Source: Sphingobium sp. YR768 (GTDB taxonomy: Bacteria > Pseudomonadota > Alphaproteobacteria > Sphingomonadales > Sphingomonadaceae). Taken from it: a stretch of DNA of 64,000 bases. The stretch spans positions 62,001 through 126,000 of the forward strand of contig NZ_FOGE01000002.1 of the NCBI RefSeq assembly GCF_900111125.1, in the 5' to 3' direction. Of the stretch, positions 1 through 8,087 are shown in pieces (position 1 is the first letter of the stretch; every line of letters starts with the position of its first letter). The notes under the pieces are model-generated. The model worked only from the letters and a program-made list of their open reading frames with translations, did not search any database and was not told where the DNA came from. A program made the position numbers and the translations under genes.

Positions 1-1
1 G

Positions 2-2164
2 GCGCTCGACTATCTGGTGGGCTTCACTTTGTCGCCGGTGCTGTGGCGCAAGCTGCCGGGCGCCAAGTCGGCGGGCCGCGTGCAGTCGGTCGCGCTGCGT
101 CTGGTGGTGGAGCGCGAGCGGGAGATCGAAAGCTTCACCCCGCAGGAATATTGGTCGGTCGCGGCCGAGATGGAGCAGGGTGGGCAGGGCTTTACCGCGC
201 GCCTCGTCCGCTGGAAGGGCGAGAAGATCGATCGCCTGACCATCGGCAAGGAAGGCGACGCCATGGCGGCCAAGGCCGATGTGGAGGCCGGGCGCTTCAC
301 CGTCGACAAGGTCGAGACGAAGCCGCTCAGCCGCAATCCTCCCGCGCCGTTCACGACCTCGACGTTGCAGCAGGAAGCCGCGCGCAAGCTGGGCTTTTCC
401 GCCAGCCACACGATGCGGATCGCGCAGCAGCTCTACGAGGACGGCGCGATCACCTATATGCGTACCGACGGCGTGCAGATGGACGGCAGCGCCATTTCCG
501 CCGCGCGCAAGGCGATCGCGGAGCGCTATGACGGCGGCTATCTGCCCGAAAAGCCGCGCCAATATCAGACCAAGGCGAAGAATGCGCAGGAAGCGCATGA
601 AGCCATCCGTCCGACCGAATTCGGTCGCGACAAGGTGGGCAGCGGCGATCATGCGCGCCTCTATGACCTGATCTTCAAGCGCGCGCTGGCGAGCCAGATG
701 GCCTCGGCCCGGCTGGAGCGCACGACGATCGACCTGGTAGATGGCAGCGGCAGCCATACGCTGCGCGCCACCGGTCAGGTGGTCATCTTCCCCGGCTTCC
801 TCGCCCTGTACGAGGAAGGTCGCGACGATAGCGACGACGATGATTCGAAGATCCTGCCGCGCATGAGCGAGGGCGATGCCCCGGCCAAGAAGAAGGTGAG
901 CGCCGAGCAGCATTTCACCCAGCCGCCGCCGCGCTATTCCGAAGCGTCGCTGGTCAAGCGCCTTGAGGAACTGGGGATCGGGCGTCCGTCCACCTACGCC
1001 TCCACGCTTCAGGTGCTCAAGGACCGCGACTATGTGCGGATCGAGAAGAACCGCTTCTTCGCCGAGGAGAGCGGGCGGCTGGTGACGGCATTCCTCGAAC
1101 GCTTCTTCGAACGCTATGTCTCCTATGACTTCACCGCAGGTCTGGAAGACGAGCTGGACGATATCAGCGGCGGCCGCGCCCAGTGGCAGGCCGTGCTGGA
1201 AGCTTTCTGGAAGGACTTCAAGCCCAAGACCGCCGAGGTCATGGAACAGAAGCCGTCGGACATCACGGCCGAACTGGACAAGTTTCTCGAACCGATGCTG
1301 TTCCCGCCCAAGGCGGATGGCAGCAATCCGCGCGCCTGCCCGATGTGCGGCGATGGGCAATTGTCGCTGCGTGGCGGTCGGTTCGGCGCGTTCATCGCCT
1401 GCTCCAACTATCCCGAGTGCAAATATACCCGCAAATTCGGCCAGCCGGGCGGCAAGGATGGCGAGGATACCGGGCCGGAAATCCTTGGCCAGCATCCCGA
1501 AACCGGGCAGGATATCGTCAAGAAATCCGGCCGTTTCGGTCCCTATATCGAAATGGGCGAGGGCAAGGAGGCCAAGCGTGGATCGATCCCCAAGGATCTG
1601 CCCGATGGCGAAATGACGCTGGACTGGGCGGTAAAGCTGCTCAGCCTGCCGCGCGAAGTCGGCCTGCACCCGGAAACGGGCAAGCCGATCGTGGCGAATA
1701 TCGGCCGTTTTGGTCCCTATCTGCTGCATGACGGCAAATATGGCCGCTTGGCGAACACGGCCGAGATTTTCGAGGTCGGCATGAACAGCGCCGTGGTCAA
1801 GCTGGCGGAAGCCGCGAACCGGGGTGGCCGGTCGAGCGGTGGCCGCGAGCCGCTGAAGATATTGGGCGCCCATCCGCGCACCGAGGCCGAGATCAAGCTG
1901 ATGGAGGGCCGTTACGGCGCCTATGTCACCGACGGCACGACCAATGCGACGCTGCCAAAGACGGTGGACAAGGACCAGTTGACGCTGGAGGAAGCCGCGC
2001 AACTGATCGACGCCCGCGCAGCGGCCGCCCCGGCGAAGAAGGGCAAGAAGGCGCCTGCCAAGAAGGCCGCAGCTAAGAAGCCGGCGGCAAAGAAGGAAGC
2101 GGGCGAGAAGAAGCCGGTCGCAAGGAAAGCCCCGACAAAGAAAAAGGCTGAGGCGGCGGACTGA
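2..2164 (+). CDS. topA: DNA topoisomerase I, 5'-truncated by window edge
   Basis: Type IA topoisomerase that relaxes negative supercoils by cutting one DNA strand. The frame is open to the left edge (ALDYLVGFTLSP is internal to the enzyme), so the N-terminal TOPRIM half lies outside; the visible GTG at 17 is not the true start. Seen: the SAGRVQSVALRLV motif, the active-site block ITYMRTDG with the catalytic Tyr at codon 455-457, and a four-cysteine zinc ribbon (CPMC...C...C) from about 1337 to 1420. After it come three glycine/phenylalanine-rich C-terminal repeats (SGRFGPY, IGRFGPY, EGRYGAY) typical of alphaproteobacterial TopA, and a Lys/Ala-rich tail that probably contacts DNA. A hairpin follows the stop. 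Identity is secure; only the start is missing. Confidence 0.97.
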   Translation, partial: ALDYLVGFTLSPVLWRKLPGAKSAGRVQSVALRLVVEREREIESFTPQEYWSVAAEMEQGGQGFTARLVRWKGEKIDRLTIGKEGDAMAAKADVEAGRFTVDKVETKPLSRNPPAPFTTSTLQQEAARKLGFSASHTMRIAQQLYEDGAITYMRTDGVQMDGSAISAARKAIAERYDGGYLPEKPRQYQTKAKNAQEAHEAIRPTEFGRDKVGSGDHARLYDLIFKRALASQMASARLERTTIDLVDGSGSHTLRATGQVVIFPGFLALYEEGRDDSDDDDSKILPRMSEGDAPAKKKVSAEQHFTQPPPRYSEASLVKRLEELGIGRPSTYASTLQVLKDRDYVRIEKNRFFAEESGRLVTAFLERFFERYVSYDFTAGLEDELDDISGGRAQWQAVLEAFWKDFKPKTAEVMEQKPSDITAELDKFLEPMLFPPKADGSNPRACPMCGDGQLSLRGGRFGAFIACSNYPECKYTRKFGQPGGKDGEDTGPEILGQHPETGQDIVKKSGRFGPYIEMGEGKEAKRGSIPKDLPDGEMTLDWAVKLLSLPREVGLHPETGKPIVANIGRFGPYLLHDGKYGRLANTAEIFEVGMNSAVVKLAEAANRGGRSSGGREPLKILGAHPRTEAEIKLMEGRYGAYVTDGTTNATLPKTVDKDQLTLEEAAQLIDARAAAAPAKKGKKAPAKKAAAKKPAAKKEAGEKKPVARKAPTKKKAEAAD

Positions 2165-2175
2165 CAGGCAATGAC

Positions 2176-2196
2176 AATTGCCGTTAGGGCAATTTT
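2176..2196 (+). terminator. Intrinsic terminator after topA
   Basis: Perfect 7-bp stem AATTGCC/GGCAATT with a 5-nt loop, the right arm running into TTTT, 12 bases after the topA stop. The stem is short and AT-containing, so efficiency is uncertain. Confidence 0.55.
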
Positions 2197-2270
2197 GAAC
2201 TGAACTTTGACTAGGAAAGATAAAGTCATAGGTTATATTCCTCTTTGCGTTGCAAATGGGGGGATTTGGC

Positions 2271-3173
2271 GTGGTGGTTCAGAATATTCGTTTTTTGATC
2301 CTGACCTTGGCGCCTTTGGCGCTGTCAGGTTGCGCGCGTATGGGGGCGGCGCGCGTCGAGCCTGTGACAATGGCGGTGTATCCCGGTGGGCAATGTCTGA
2401 CCGCGCGACAACCTCTGAATGCGACATTGGGGGGCAGGGAGGTCGCGGACTCGCGGCCTGGGGCGGTCGATCTGGGATGCTTCCAATTCCCGGAAGATCG
2501 AGCGGCGGGCGCTGGGAACAGTTCCGTCACTGCGGATAAGACGGCCTACGGGCGGGCCGTTGCCGACGCTACAGGGCAGAAGCGCAATCGCCTTGCCGCT
2601 ATTCTGTTGAAGCAGGCGGACGATGTATGCACGTCGGAAAAGGCGCTGATGCTGGTGCGACAGGCACAGGCCAACGGCACGCTGAGCATCGCGACGACCG
2701 GCCTATCGACGGCCGCGGCCATTGTTACCGGAGATCTCGCCAAATCCATCTTGGCGGGCGGTGCAGCGCTAACCAGTGGAAGTCGCGACCATATTAACAC
2801 CCATGTCTATCGCAATCAGATCATCCAGACGGTGACTAAGGCGATCGATACGGAGCGGGTTCGCCTATATGGCGTCATTACGCCAAATCTGACGAAGGAT
2901 AATGGCGGTTATCCAGTCGATGCGATGATCCGGGACGTGAACGCCTATCATCAGGCCTGCTCTTTCACCACAGGGCTTCAGGTCGTCATGGAATCGGTCG
3001 AAAAACGTGCCGAGTATGACAAGATGAGCAAGCTGCAAACTTTGGATGAACAGATCAGGGCCTTGTCCGATATCAATCGGCAAGGTGGCCCGACTTCGTC
3101 CGATGCGGCCGCGCAGATGCAATTACTACAAAAGGAACGGATCAGACAGGCGACAGGCGTCACGCTCGATTGA
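2271..3173 (+). CDS. Hypothetical lipoprotein
   Basis: About 300 aa, family not recognised. The N-terminus is a lipoprotein signal: a hydrophobic run (FLILTLAPLA) ending in the lipobox LSGC, so the mature protein should begin with a lipidated Cys anchored to a membrane. GTG at 2271 is preferred because a GGGGGGA Shine-Dalgarno lies about 8 bases upstream; GTG 2274 and ATG 2256 are alternatives. The middle holds a small-residue hydrophobic stretch (about residues 140-165: TGLSTAAAIVTGDLAKSILAGGAAL). The C-terminus is charged, probably helical or coiled (SVEKRAEYDKMSKLQTLDEQIRAL). It is monocistronic, flanked by terminators. Possibly a surface or trafficking lipoprotein; no function can be claimed. 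Confidence 0.75.
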   Translation: MVVQNIRFLILTLAPLALSGCARMGAARVEPVTMAVYPGGQCLTARQPLNATLGGREVADSRPGAVDLGCFQFPEDRAAGAGNSSVTADKTAYGRAVADATGQKRNRLAAILLKQADDVCTSEKALMLVRQAQANGTLSIATTGLSTAAAIVTGDLAKSILAGGAALTSGSRDHINTHVYRNQIIQTVTKAIDTERVRLYGVITPNLTKDNGGYPVDAMIRDVNAYHQACSFTTGLQVVMESVEKRAEYDKMSKLQTLDEQIRALSDINRQGGPTSSDAAAQMQLLQKERIRQATGVTLD

Positions 3174-3213
3174 CAGGCTGCGCAGCTCGACAGCCAGGGC
3201 AGGCTGCGTTTGC

Positions 3214-3257
3214 AGAGCCGTAAATGATTAGATTGTATCGTTCACGGCTCTATTTTT
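3214..3257 (+). terminator. Two-part stem terminator after the lipoprotein gene
   Basis: Outer stem AGAGCCGT/ACGGCTCT (3214-3221 with 3244-3251), an A/C mismatch, and an inner stem AATGAT/ATCGTT (3223-3228 with 3237-3242, one G-T wobble), followed by ATTTTT. Oriented for the rightward lipoprotein gene. Its arms and core resemble the hairpin at 48224-48262. Confidence 0.7.
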
Positions 3258-3312
3258 ACTTGATTGCCGGCTTCTGTAAGCCATAGGCTGTTCAAGCCGA
3301 ATTCAGAAGACT

Positions 3313-4221
3313 CTAGTCCACCCAGTCGAGGCCGATGTCGCGATAGATGAAGCGGTCGTCTTCCCAGTCTTCCTTCACCTTGACGTGCAGGTAGAGGTGG
3401 ACCTTGACGCCCAGCATGCTGGCCAGTTCGGCGCGGGCCTTCGACCCGATTTCCTTCAGGCGCTGGCCACCTTTGCCCAGCACGATGGCGCGCTGGGTCG
3501 GGCGCGCGACCAGGATCTGCTGGTGGATTTCCACCGATCCGTCGTCGCGCTCCTTATACTGCTCGGTATCGACCGCGGCGGCATAGGGGAGTTCGGCGTG
3601 CAACTGGTGATAGAGTTGTTCGCGGGTGATTTCCGCCGCCAGCATCCGGTCGGTGGCGTCGGACACCTGATCTTCGGGGAAATGCCACGGCCCTTCGGGC
3701 ATGGCGTTGGCAAAGGCGGTCTTCAGTTCGGCAAGGCCGTCGCCGGTCTGCGCGGAGATGAAGAAAGTCTCCTCAAAACCGACCCGCTCATACAGTCTCT
3801 GGGTATGAACCAGCAGCTTTTCCTTGATGGAAATATCGACCTTGTTGAGGATCAGCCATTTGCGTTCCGGGCGATGGACCAGAGCCTCGATGATCGGCTC
3901 CATCTTGGAACCAAGACCGGCCTTGCCGTCGACCACCAGCGCGATCAGGTCTGATCCCTGCGCGCCGCCCCAGGCGGCCTGCACCATCGCACGGTCCAGC
4001 CGGCGCTTGGGCGCAAAGATGCCGGGCGTGTCGACCAGCACGATCTGCGCATCGCCCTCGATCGCGACGCCCATCACCCGGGTCCGGGTGGTCTGCGCCT
4101 TGGGGCTGGTGATCGCCACCTTCTGCCCCACCAGCGCGTTCACCAGCGTCGACTTGCCCGCATTGGGCGCGCCCACGATCGCAACGACGCCGCAGCGCTG
4201 GTTTTCAAGATTGTCCGTCAA
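3313..4221 (-). CDS. era: GTPase Era
   Basis: Ras-like GTPase that binds the 3' end of 16S rRNA and helps 30S subunit maturation; 302 aa, normal length. Seen: G1 P-loop GAPNAGKST (about residues 17-25), G3 DTPG (about 61), G4 NKVD (about 127), then a C-terminal KH domain with the GKGGQRLKEIG loop. The start is a TTG at 4221, supported by GGAG 6-9 bases upstream. That GGAG is the outer edge of the palindromic repeat at 4230-4256. In most proteobacteria era follows rnc directly in lepB-rnc-era; here a GIY-YIG gene and repeats separate them, although all point leftward. Confidence 0.97.
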   Translation of the reverse strand: MTDNLENQRCGVVAIVGAPNAGKSTLVNALVGQKVAITSPKAQTTRTRVMGVAIEGDAQIVLVDTPGIFAPKRRLDRAMVQAAWGGAQGSDLIALVVDGKAGLGSKMEPIIEALVHRPERKWLILNKVDISIKEKLLVHTQRLYERVGFEETFFISAQTGDGLAELKTAFANAMPEGPWHFPEDQVSDATDRMLAAEITREQLYHQLHAELPYAAAVDTEQYKERDDGSVEIHQQILVARPTQRAIVLGKGGQRLKEIGSKARAELASMLGVKVHLYLHVKVKEDWEDDRFIYRDIGLDWVD

Positions 4222-4229
4222 CTATAACT

Positions 4230-4256
4230 CCGTTCGCCCTGAGCCTGTCGAAGGGC
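4230..4256 (-). repeat. REP-like arm (CCGTTCG...CTGAGC...TGTCGAAG family), between era and GIY-YIG-1
   Basis: A 27-base arm beginning CCGTTCG and containing CTGAGCCTGTCGAAG. The same unit recurs at 4573-4599, inverted at 4625-4686, and at 20985-21065 and 35182-35328. It lies just downstream of the GIY-YIG gene (reading leftward), and its outer end (CGAACGGAG on the minus strand) forms the era ribosome binding site. Confidence 0.85.
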
Positions 4257-4257
4257 T

Positions 4258-4545
4258 TTACTTTTCTTTGTTCGATCGCGCCAAGCTGGAGATCAATGTC
4301 CAATCTTCCCGGATCAGAGCCAGCTTTTTGGCCCGGCTCCAGCCCTTGATCTGCCGCTCGGCCTCAAGCGCCTCCATACGCGTGCCGAAGGCTTGCGACC
4401 AGACCAGTTTTATCGGAAGGCGTGTTTGGGTGTAGCCAGGGATTTCCCCGCTCTCATGCTGGGCAATCCGCTGTTCCAGATTGTCGCTGTGACCGACGTA
4501 GAAACTGCGGTCGGCGCAATGGAGCATGTAGGCCCAGAATGTCAT
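4258..4545 (-). CDS. Small GIY-YIG nuclease family protein (copy 1)
   Basis: 95 aa single-domain GIY-YIG endonuclease of the YhbQ/UPF0213-like type. Seen from ATG 4545: WAYML in the GIY position (4-8), FYVG in the YIG position (15-18), the conserved Arg26 in NLEQRIAQH, and the metal-binding Glu63 in ALEAERQIK, so the catalytic set looks intact. A C-terminal basic SRAKKLALI block is shared with the homologue at 16563-16862. A TTG at 4566 would add seven residues. The gene splits the lepB-rnc-era operon and is bounded by copies of one repeat family. Cellular role unknown; I infer a link to the repeats because copy 2 has the same arrangement with another repeat family. Confidence 0.85.
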   Translation of the reverse strand: MTFWAYMLHCADRSFYVGHSDNLEQRIAQHESGEIPGYTQTRLPIKLVWSQAFGTRMEALEAERQIKGWSRAKKLALIREDWTLISSLARSNKEK

Positions 4546-4572
4546 ATCAGAGCAATAAGCTCCCAAGAGAAA

Positions 4573-4599
4573 CCGTTCGGGCTGAGCCTGTCGAAGCCC
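4573..4599 (-). repeat. REP-like arm upstream of GIY-YIG-1 (proximal)
   Basis: Second copy of the CCGTTCG / CTGAGCCTGTCGAAG arm, in the same orientation as 4230-4256. The GIY-YIG gene therefore lies between directly repeated arms. It faces an inverted partner at 4625-4686. Confidence 0.85.
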
Positions 4600-4624
4600 C
4601 TTCCCTTTTTCAAGAGAAGGAAAG

Positions 4625-4686
4625 CCCCCTTCGACGCCGCCTGCGGCGTCGCTCAGGACAGGCTTCGACAGGCTCAGGGCTAACGG
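4625..4686 (+). repeat. REP-like composite arm (distal, inverted) between rnc and GIY-YIG-1
   Basis: Inverted copy of the arm (CTTCGACAGGCTCAGGGC then AACGG) joined to a small hairpin GACGCCGC/GCGGCGTC (4633-4640 with 4643-4650) and GCTCAGGACAGG. The composite recurs at 35264-35328, where the hairpin is GACTGCC/GGCAGTC. Pairing is kept while the bases differ. Confidence 0.85.
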
Positions 4687-4699
4687 GTTGAAAGGAGCT

Positions 4700-5371
4700 T
4701 TATCCCGCCAATTTCTCCAGCAGCGCCTTGGCGGCTGCCGTTTCGGCTTCCTGCTTCGATGCGCCGGTCGCGCTGGCCTCGCCCGCGCCCTTGATCGACA
4801 CCGTCACGGTGAAGCGCAGCGAGTGTTGCGGACCAGAACGATCCGTCATCACATATTCGGGGGGCTTGCGCTTGTTGGCGGCGGCCCATTCCTGAAGATA
4901 GGATTTGGGGTGGCGCGGGGCGCTGGTCTGGGTGTCGACCCGGCTGCCCCACAGGCGACGGACGAGCGCACGCGCTTCCTCCAGCCCGGCTTCCAGATAG
5001 AGCGCGCCGATCAGCGCCTCCATCACGTCGCCCAGCACATTGTCACTGTCGGCCGCGCCATCGTCGCGCGCCTGCTTGCCCAGGATCAGATGCTTGGGCA
5101 CGCCGGCCCCCCGCGCGATCTCCGCGCAGGTTTCGCCCGACACCAGCGCATTGTAGCGGCGGGACAGCTTGCCCTCCGGCTCTTCGGTAAAGCGCTCATA
5201 GACCCATTCGCCGATCAGCAGGCCCAATATGCGGTCGCCCAGAAATTCCAGCCGCTCATAATTGACCGCTTTGGCGCTGCCATGAGTCAGCGCCTGTTCG
5301 AACGCGGCCCGGTTTTTGGGCGCGCGACCGATCAGGTCCTTCAGCCAGCTATCTGTGTCAGGCTTGCTCAA
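4700..5371 (-). CDS. rnc: Ribonuclease III
   Basis: Double-strand-specific endoribonuclease for rRNA and mRNA processing; 223 aa, normal length. Seen: the family signature YERLEFLGDRILGLL (about residues 38-52) with its metal-binding acidic residues, the second acidic site in GDVMEALIGALYLE, and a C-terminal dsRNA-binding domain (PKSYLQEWAAA ... GASKQEAETAAAKALL). The start is TTG at 5371, which overlaps the lepB stop as TTGA, indicating translational coupling. Second gene of the leftward lepB-rnc-(GIY-YIG)-era unit. Confidence 0.97.
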   Translation of the reverse strand: MSKPDTDSWLKDLIGRAPKNRAAFEQALTHGSAKAVNYERLEFLGDRILGLLIGEWVYERFTEEPEGKLSRRYNALVSGETCAEIARGAGVPKHLILGKQARDDGAADSDNVLGDVMEALIGALYLEAGLEEARALVRRLWGSRVDTQTSAPRHPKSYLQEWAAANKRKPPEYVMTDRSGPQHSLRFTVTVSIKGAGEASATGASKQEAETAAAKALLEKLAG

Positions 5372-6192
5372 AAGCCTTCCCCGATACGGCTCCAGCGGGC
5401 GGCGGTGAACCAGGTCCAGGGGAGCAGCCAGTTGGCGCTGCCATCGGTCGAGAAGACCGAGATCATCGCCTTGCCGACCAGATTCTTTTCGGGGACGAGG
5501 CCGATGCCGCCACCTTCGACCGCCGGGAAGCGGCTGTCGGCGCTCCGATCGCGATTGTCGCCCATCATGAACAGATGGCCTTCGGGCACCAGCACCGTGT
5601 CGCGATCATCCGCCGCGCCATCGGGCACCAGATCGAGGACGTTGTAGCTCTTGCCACCGGGGAGCGTCTCACGGAACTGCGGATAACGGCACTGCTTGCC
5701 GCCACCGGGCGCGGCCTGCTCGAATTCGGGACGATAACAGGGAGAAACGGCGCCTTCCTTGGCAGCGGCATCCTCCATGTTCGGCGTCACCGGGATGACG
5801 AGGTCGGCGACCTTCTGCTTCGGGATGGCCTGACCGTTCAGATAGACCGTGCCGCCGCGCACCGCGATCATGTCACCGGGCAGGCCGATAACGCGCTTGA
5901 TATAGTCGTTCTTCTGGTTTGGCGGCGCCTTGAACACGACCACGTCGCCGCGCTGGGGCGTGGAGGCCAGGATGCGGCCGGGGATCAGCGGGACCGAGAA
6001 GGGCAGCGAATAGCGCGAATAGCCATAGGGCCATTTGGCGACCAGCAGATAATCGCCGATCAGCAGGCGCGGCTGCATCGATTCCGATGGAATGTTGAAG
6101 GGCGAGATGATGAAGCTGCGCAGGATGAAGACGAACAGCCCCAGCTTGGCGAGAAACCAGAGGAAATCCCGCGTTTCGGATTTGGCAGTCAT
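5368..6192 (-). CDS. lepB: Signal peptidase I
   Basis: Inner-membrane serine/lysine peptidase (S26) that removes Sec and Tat signal peptides; 274 aa from ATG 6192. Seen: one N-terminal membrane segment (FLAKLGLFVFILRSFII), the catalytic Ser in IPSESMQP (Ser38), the general-base Lys in DYIKRVIGLPGD, and the C-terminal box MGDNRDRSADSRF. ATG 6192 is preferred because it places the membrane segment near the N-terminus as in the family; an in-frame start at 6273 would add 27 basic residues. First gene of the lepB-rnc-era operon, divergent from pgi. Confidence 0.96.
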   Translation of the reverse strand: MTAKSETRDFLWFLAKLGLFVFILRSFIISPFNIPSESMQPRLLIGDYLLVAKWPYGYSRYSLPFSVPLIPGRILASTPQRGDVVVFKAPPNQKNDYIKRVIGLPGDMIAVRGGTVYLNGQAIPKQKVADLVIPVTPNMEDAAAKEGAVSPCYRPEFEQAAPGGGKQCRYPQFRETLPGGKSYNVLDLVPDGAADDRDTVLVPEGHLFMMGDNRDRSADSRFPAVEGGGIGLVPEKNLVGKAMISVFSTDGSANWLLPWTWFTAARWSRIGEGF

Positions 6193-6368
6193 GGACGTTC
6201 GTCTTTTCCTTCGCTCTGGCCCGAAAAGGGGCCGTGGCGGCTTTTGCGGCGTCGTAAAGGCCGCGTCAAGCACGCGACATGGTGCATTGCACGCCGGACC
6301 CGTTTAAGCAGAGACAGAATCGACCGGTGCAGCGTCGATATCGACCAACATCATAAGAGGACAATTGC

Positions 6369-7886
6369 ATGACCAGCCCTGCACTGCCAGGTCCCTTGGC
6401 CGCCATCGCCGCGCTGCCGCAAGCCGAACTCAAGTCCATTTTCACGACCGATCCAGACCGCCTGTCCAAGCTGGTGCTGACCCAAAGCGGGTTGCGGTTC
6501 GACTGGTCGAAGACCCATCTGACCGACGATCTGCTGGCCGCCTTTCAGGCGCTGGCGAAGGAACAGGATTTCACCGCCTGGCGCGACGCGCTGTTCGCGG
6601 GGGAAGCGGTCAACAACAGCGAAGGCCGCGCGGCCGAACATCCCGCTGAACGGGGCGAGGGCAATGCCGAAAGCGTCGCCATGGCCAAGGCGCTGCATAA
6701 CCGGATGCGCGCGCTGATCGACGCGATCGAAGCGGGCGCGCTGGGCGAGGTTCGCCATATCCTGCATATCGGCATCGGCGGGTCGGCGCTTGGCCCCAAG
6801 CTGATCGTCGATGCGCTGGATGGCGATGGCGTGCGTTACGATGTGGGCATCGTGTCCAATGTCGACGGCACCGCGCTGGAGCGTGCGATCGAGGATTTCG
6901 ATCCGCACACGACGCTGATCGCCATCGCCTCCAAGACCTTCACCACCAGCGAAACCATGCTGAACGCGGCGAGCGCGATCAACTGGATGGTCGAGGCGGG
7001 CGTCGAAGACCCCTATGGCAAGGTGATCGCGCTGACCGCGGCGCCCGAAAAGGCGATGGAATGGGGCGTCGATGAAACGCGCGTCCTGCCCTTCGCGGAG
7101 TCGGTGGGCGGTCGCTATTCGCTCTGGTCGTCGATCGGCTTCCCCGCCGCACTGGCGCTGGGCTGGGATGCGTTCGAAAGCCTGCTGGAAGGCGCAGCGG
7201 CGATGGACCGCCATTTCCGCCTGTCCGATCCCAGCGAGAACGCCCCGCTGATCGCCGCGTTCGTCGACCAATATTATACCCGCGTGCTGGGCCTCCAGAC
7301 CCGCGCGCTGTTCGCCTATGACGAGCGGCTGGCGCTGCTGCCCTTCTATCTCCAGCAGCTGGAGATGGAAAGCAATGGCAAGAGCGTGACCCGTGATGGG
7401 CAGCCGGTCGAAGGGCCGAGCGCGCCGATCACCTGGGGCGGCGTGGGCACGGACGCGCAGCATGCCGTGTTTCAGCTGCTGCATCAGGGCACGATCGTTT
7501 CGCCGGTGGAGTTTATCGCCTCTATCGAACCGGGCCATGCGCTGGACCCGGCGCATCATCGCGCCCTTCTGGTCAACTGCTTCGCGCAGGGCGCGGCGCT
7601 GATGCGCGGCAAGGAGAATGCGGACGATCCGGCGCGCGCCTATCCCGGCAACCGCCCGTCGACCACGATCCTGATGGACGATGTGACGCCCGAAGCGCTG
7701 GGCGCGCTGATTGCCTTCTACGAACATCGCACCTTCGCCAATGCGGTGCTGATGGGCATCAACCCCTTCGACCAGTTCGGCGTGGAACTGGGCAAGGAAA
7801 TCGCCAAGTCGATCGAGGCCAACGGACCGACCGGCTTTGATCCGTCGACCATGGCGCTGATCGACCTCGCCTTGGGCGGGGAGTAG
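6369..7886 (+). CDS. pgi: Glucose-6-phosphate isomerase
   Basis: Interconverts glucose 6-phosphate and fructose 6-phosphate in the cytoplasm. In sphingomonads, which favour Entner-Doudoroff over a complete Embden-Meyerhof route, it mainly serves gluconeogenesis and polysaccharide precursors (family knowledge). 505 aa, short class. Seen: the substrate-binding core HIGIGGSALGPKL, IASKTFTTSETM, GGRYSLWSSIGFPAAL, the QQLEMESNGKS block with its catalytic Glu, and GINPFDQFGVELGK with the C-terminal catalytic Lys. GAGG ahead of ATG 6369 is a good ribosome binding site. Probably monocistronic; a repeat pair follows. Confidence 0.97.
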   Translation: MTSPALPGPLAAIAALPQAELKSIFTTDPDRLSKLVLTQSGLRFDWSKTHLTDDLLAAFQALAKEQDFTAWRDALFAGEAVNNSEGRAAEHPAERGEGNAESVAMAKALHNRMRALIDAIEAGALGEVRHILHIGIGGSALGPKLIVDALDGDGVRYDVGIVSNVDGTALERAIEDFDPHTTLIAIASKTFTTSETMLNAASAINWMVEAGVEDPYGKVIALTAAPEKAMEWGVDETRVLPFAESVGGRYSLWSSIGFPAALALGWDAFESLLEGAAAMDRHFRLSDPSENAPLIAAFVDQYYTRVLGLQTRALFAYDERLALLPFYLQQLEMESNGKSVTRDGQPVEGPSAPITWGGVGTDAQHAVFQLLHQGTIVSPVEFIASIEPGHALDPAHHRALLVNCFAQGAALMRGKENADDPARAYPGNRPSTTILMDDVTPEALGALIAFYEHRTFANAVLMGINPFDQFGVELGKEIAKSIEANGPTGFDPSTMALIDLALGGE

Positions 7887-7894
7887 CACAACAT

Positions 7895-7968
7895 CCGTTC
7901 GTTTCGAGCGAAGTCGAGAAACGCAGGCGCAGTGCTGCCCGCTTCTCGACAAGCTCGAAGCGAACGGA
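7895..7968. repeat. Inverted pair of CCGTTCG-type arms after pgi
   Basis: Arms beginning CCGTTCG with CGAGCGAAGTCGAGAA on the left, and TTCTCGACAAGCTCGAAG then CGAACGG on the right, separated by about 20 bases. A diverged version of the arm family at 4230-4686. Confidence 0.75.
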
Positions 7969-8087
7969 GGTGGTTTGGCTACCAGCAAGAAGATTCCCAT
8001 TTGTAACTCCGCGCCCCAGCCGCCATATCCGCCCCCAAGTTTGATGGCGGGTCGCCCAGTATGCGATGCGCCGAGCGGAGGCCATGC

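Noticed and set aside
2207-2239. Sigma-70 promoter TTGACT...TATATT for the lipoprotein gene
   Set aside because: Spacing is 20-21 bases, too long for confident assignment.
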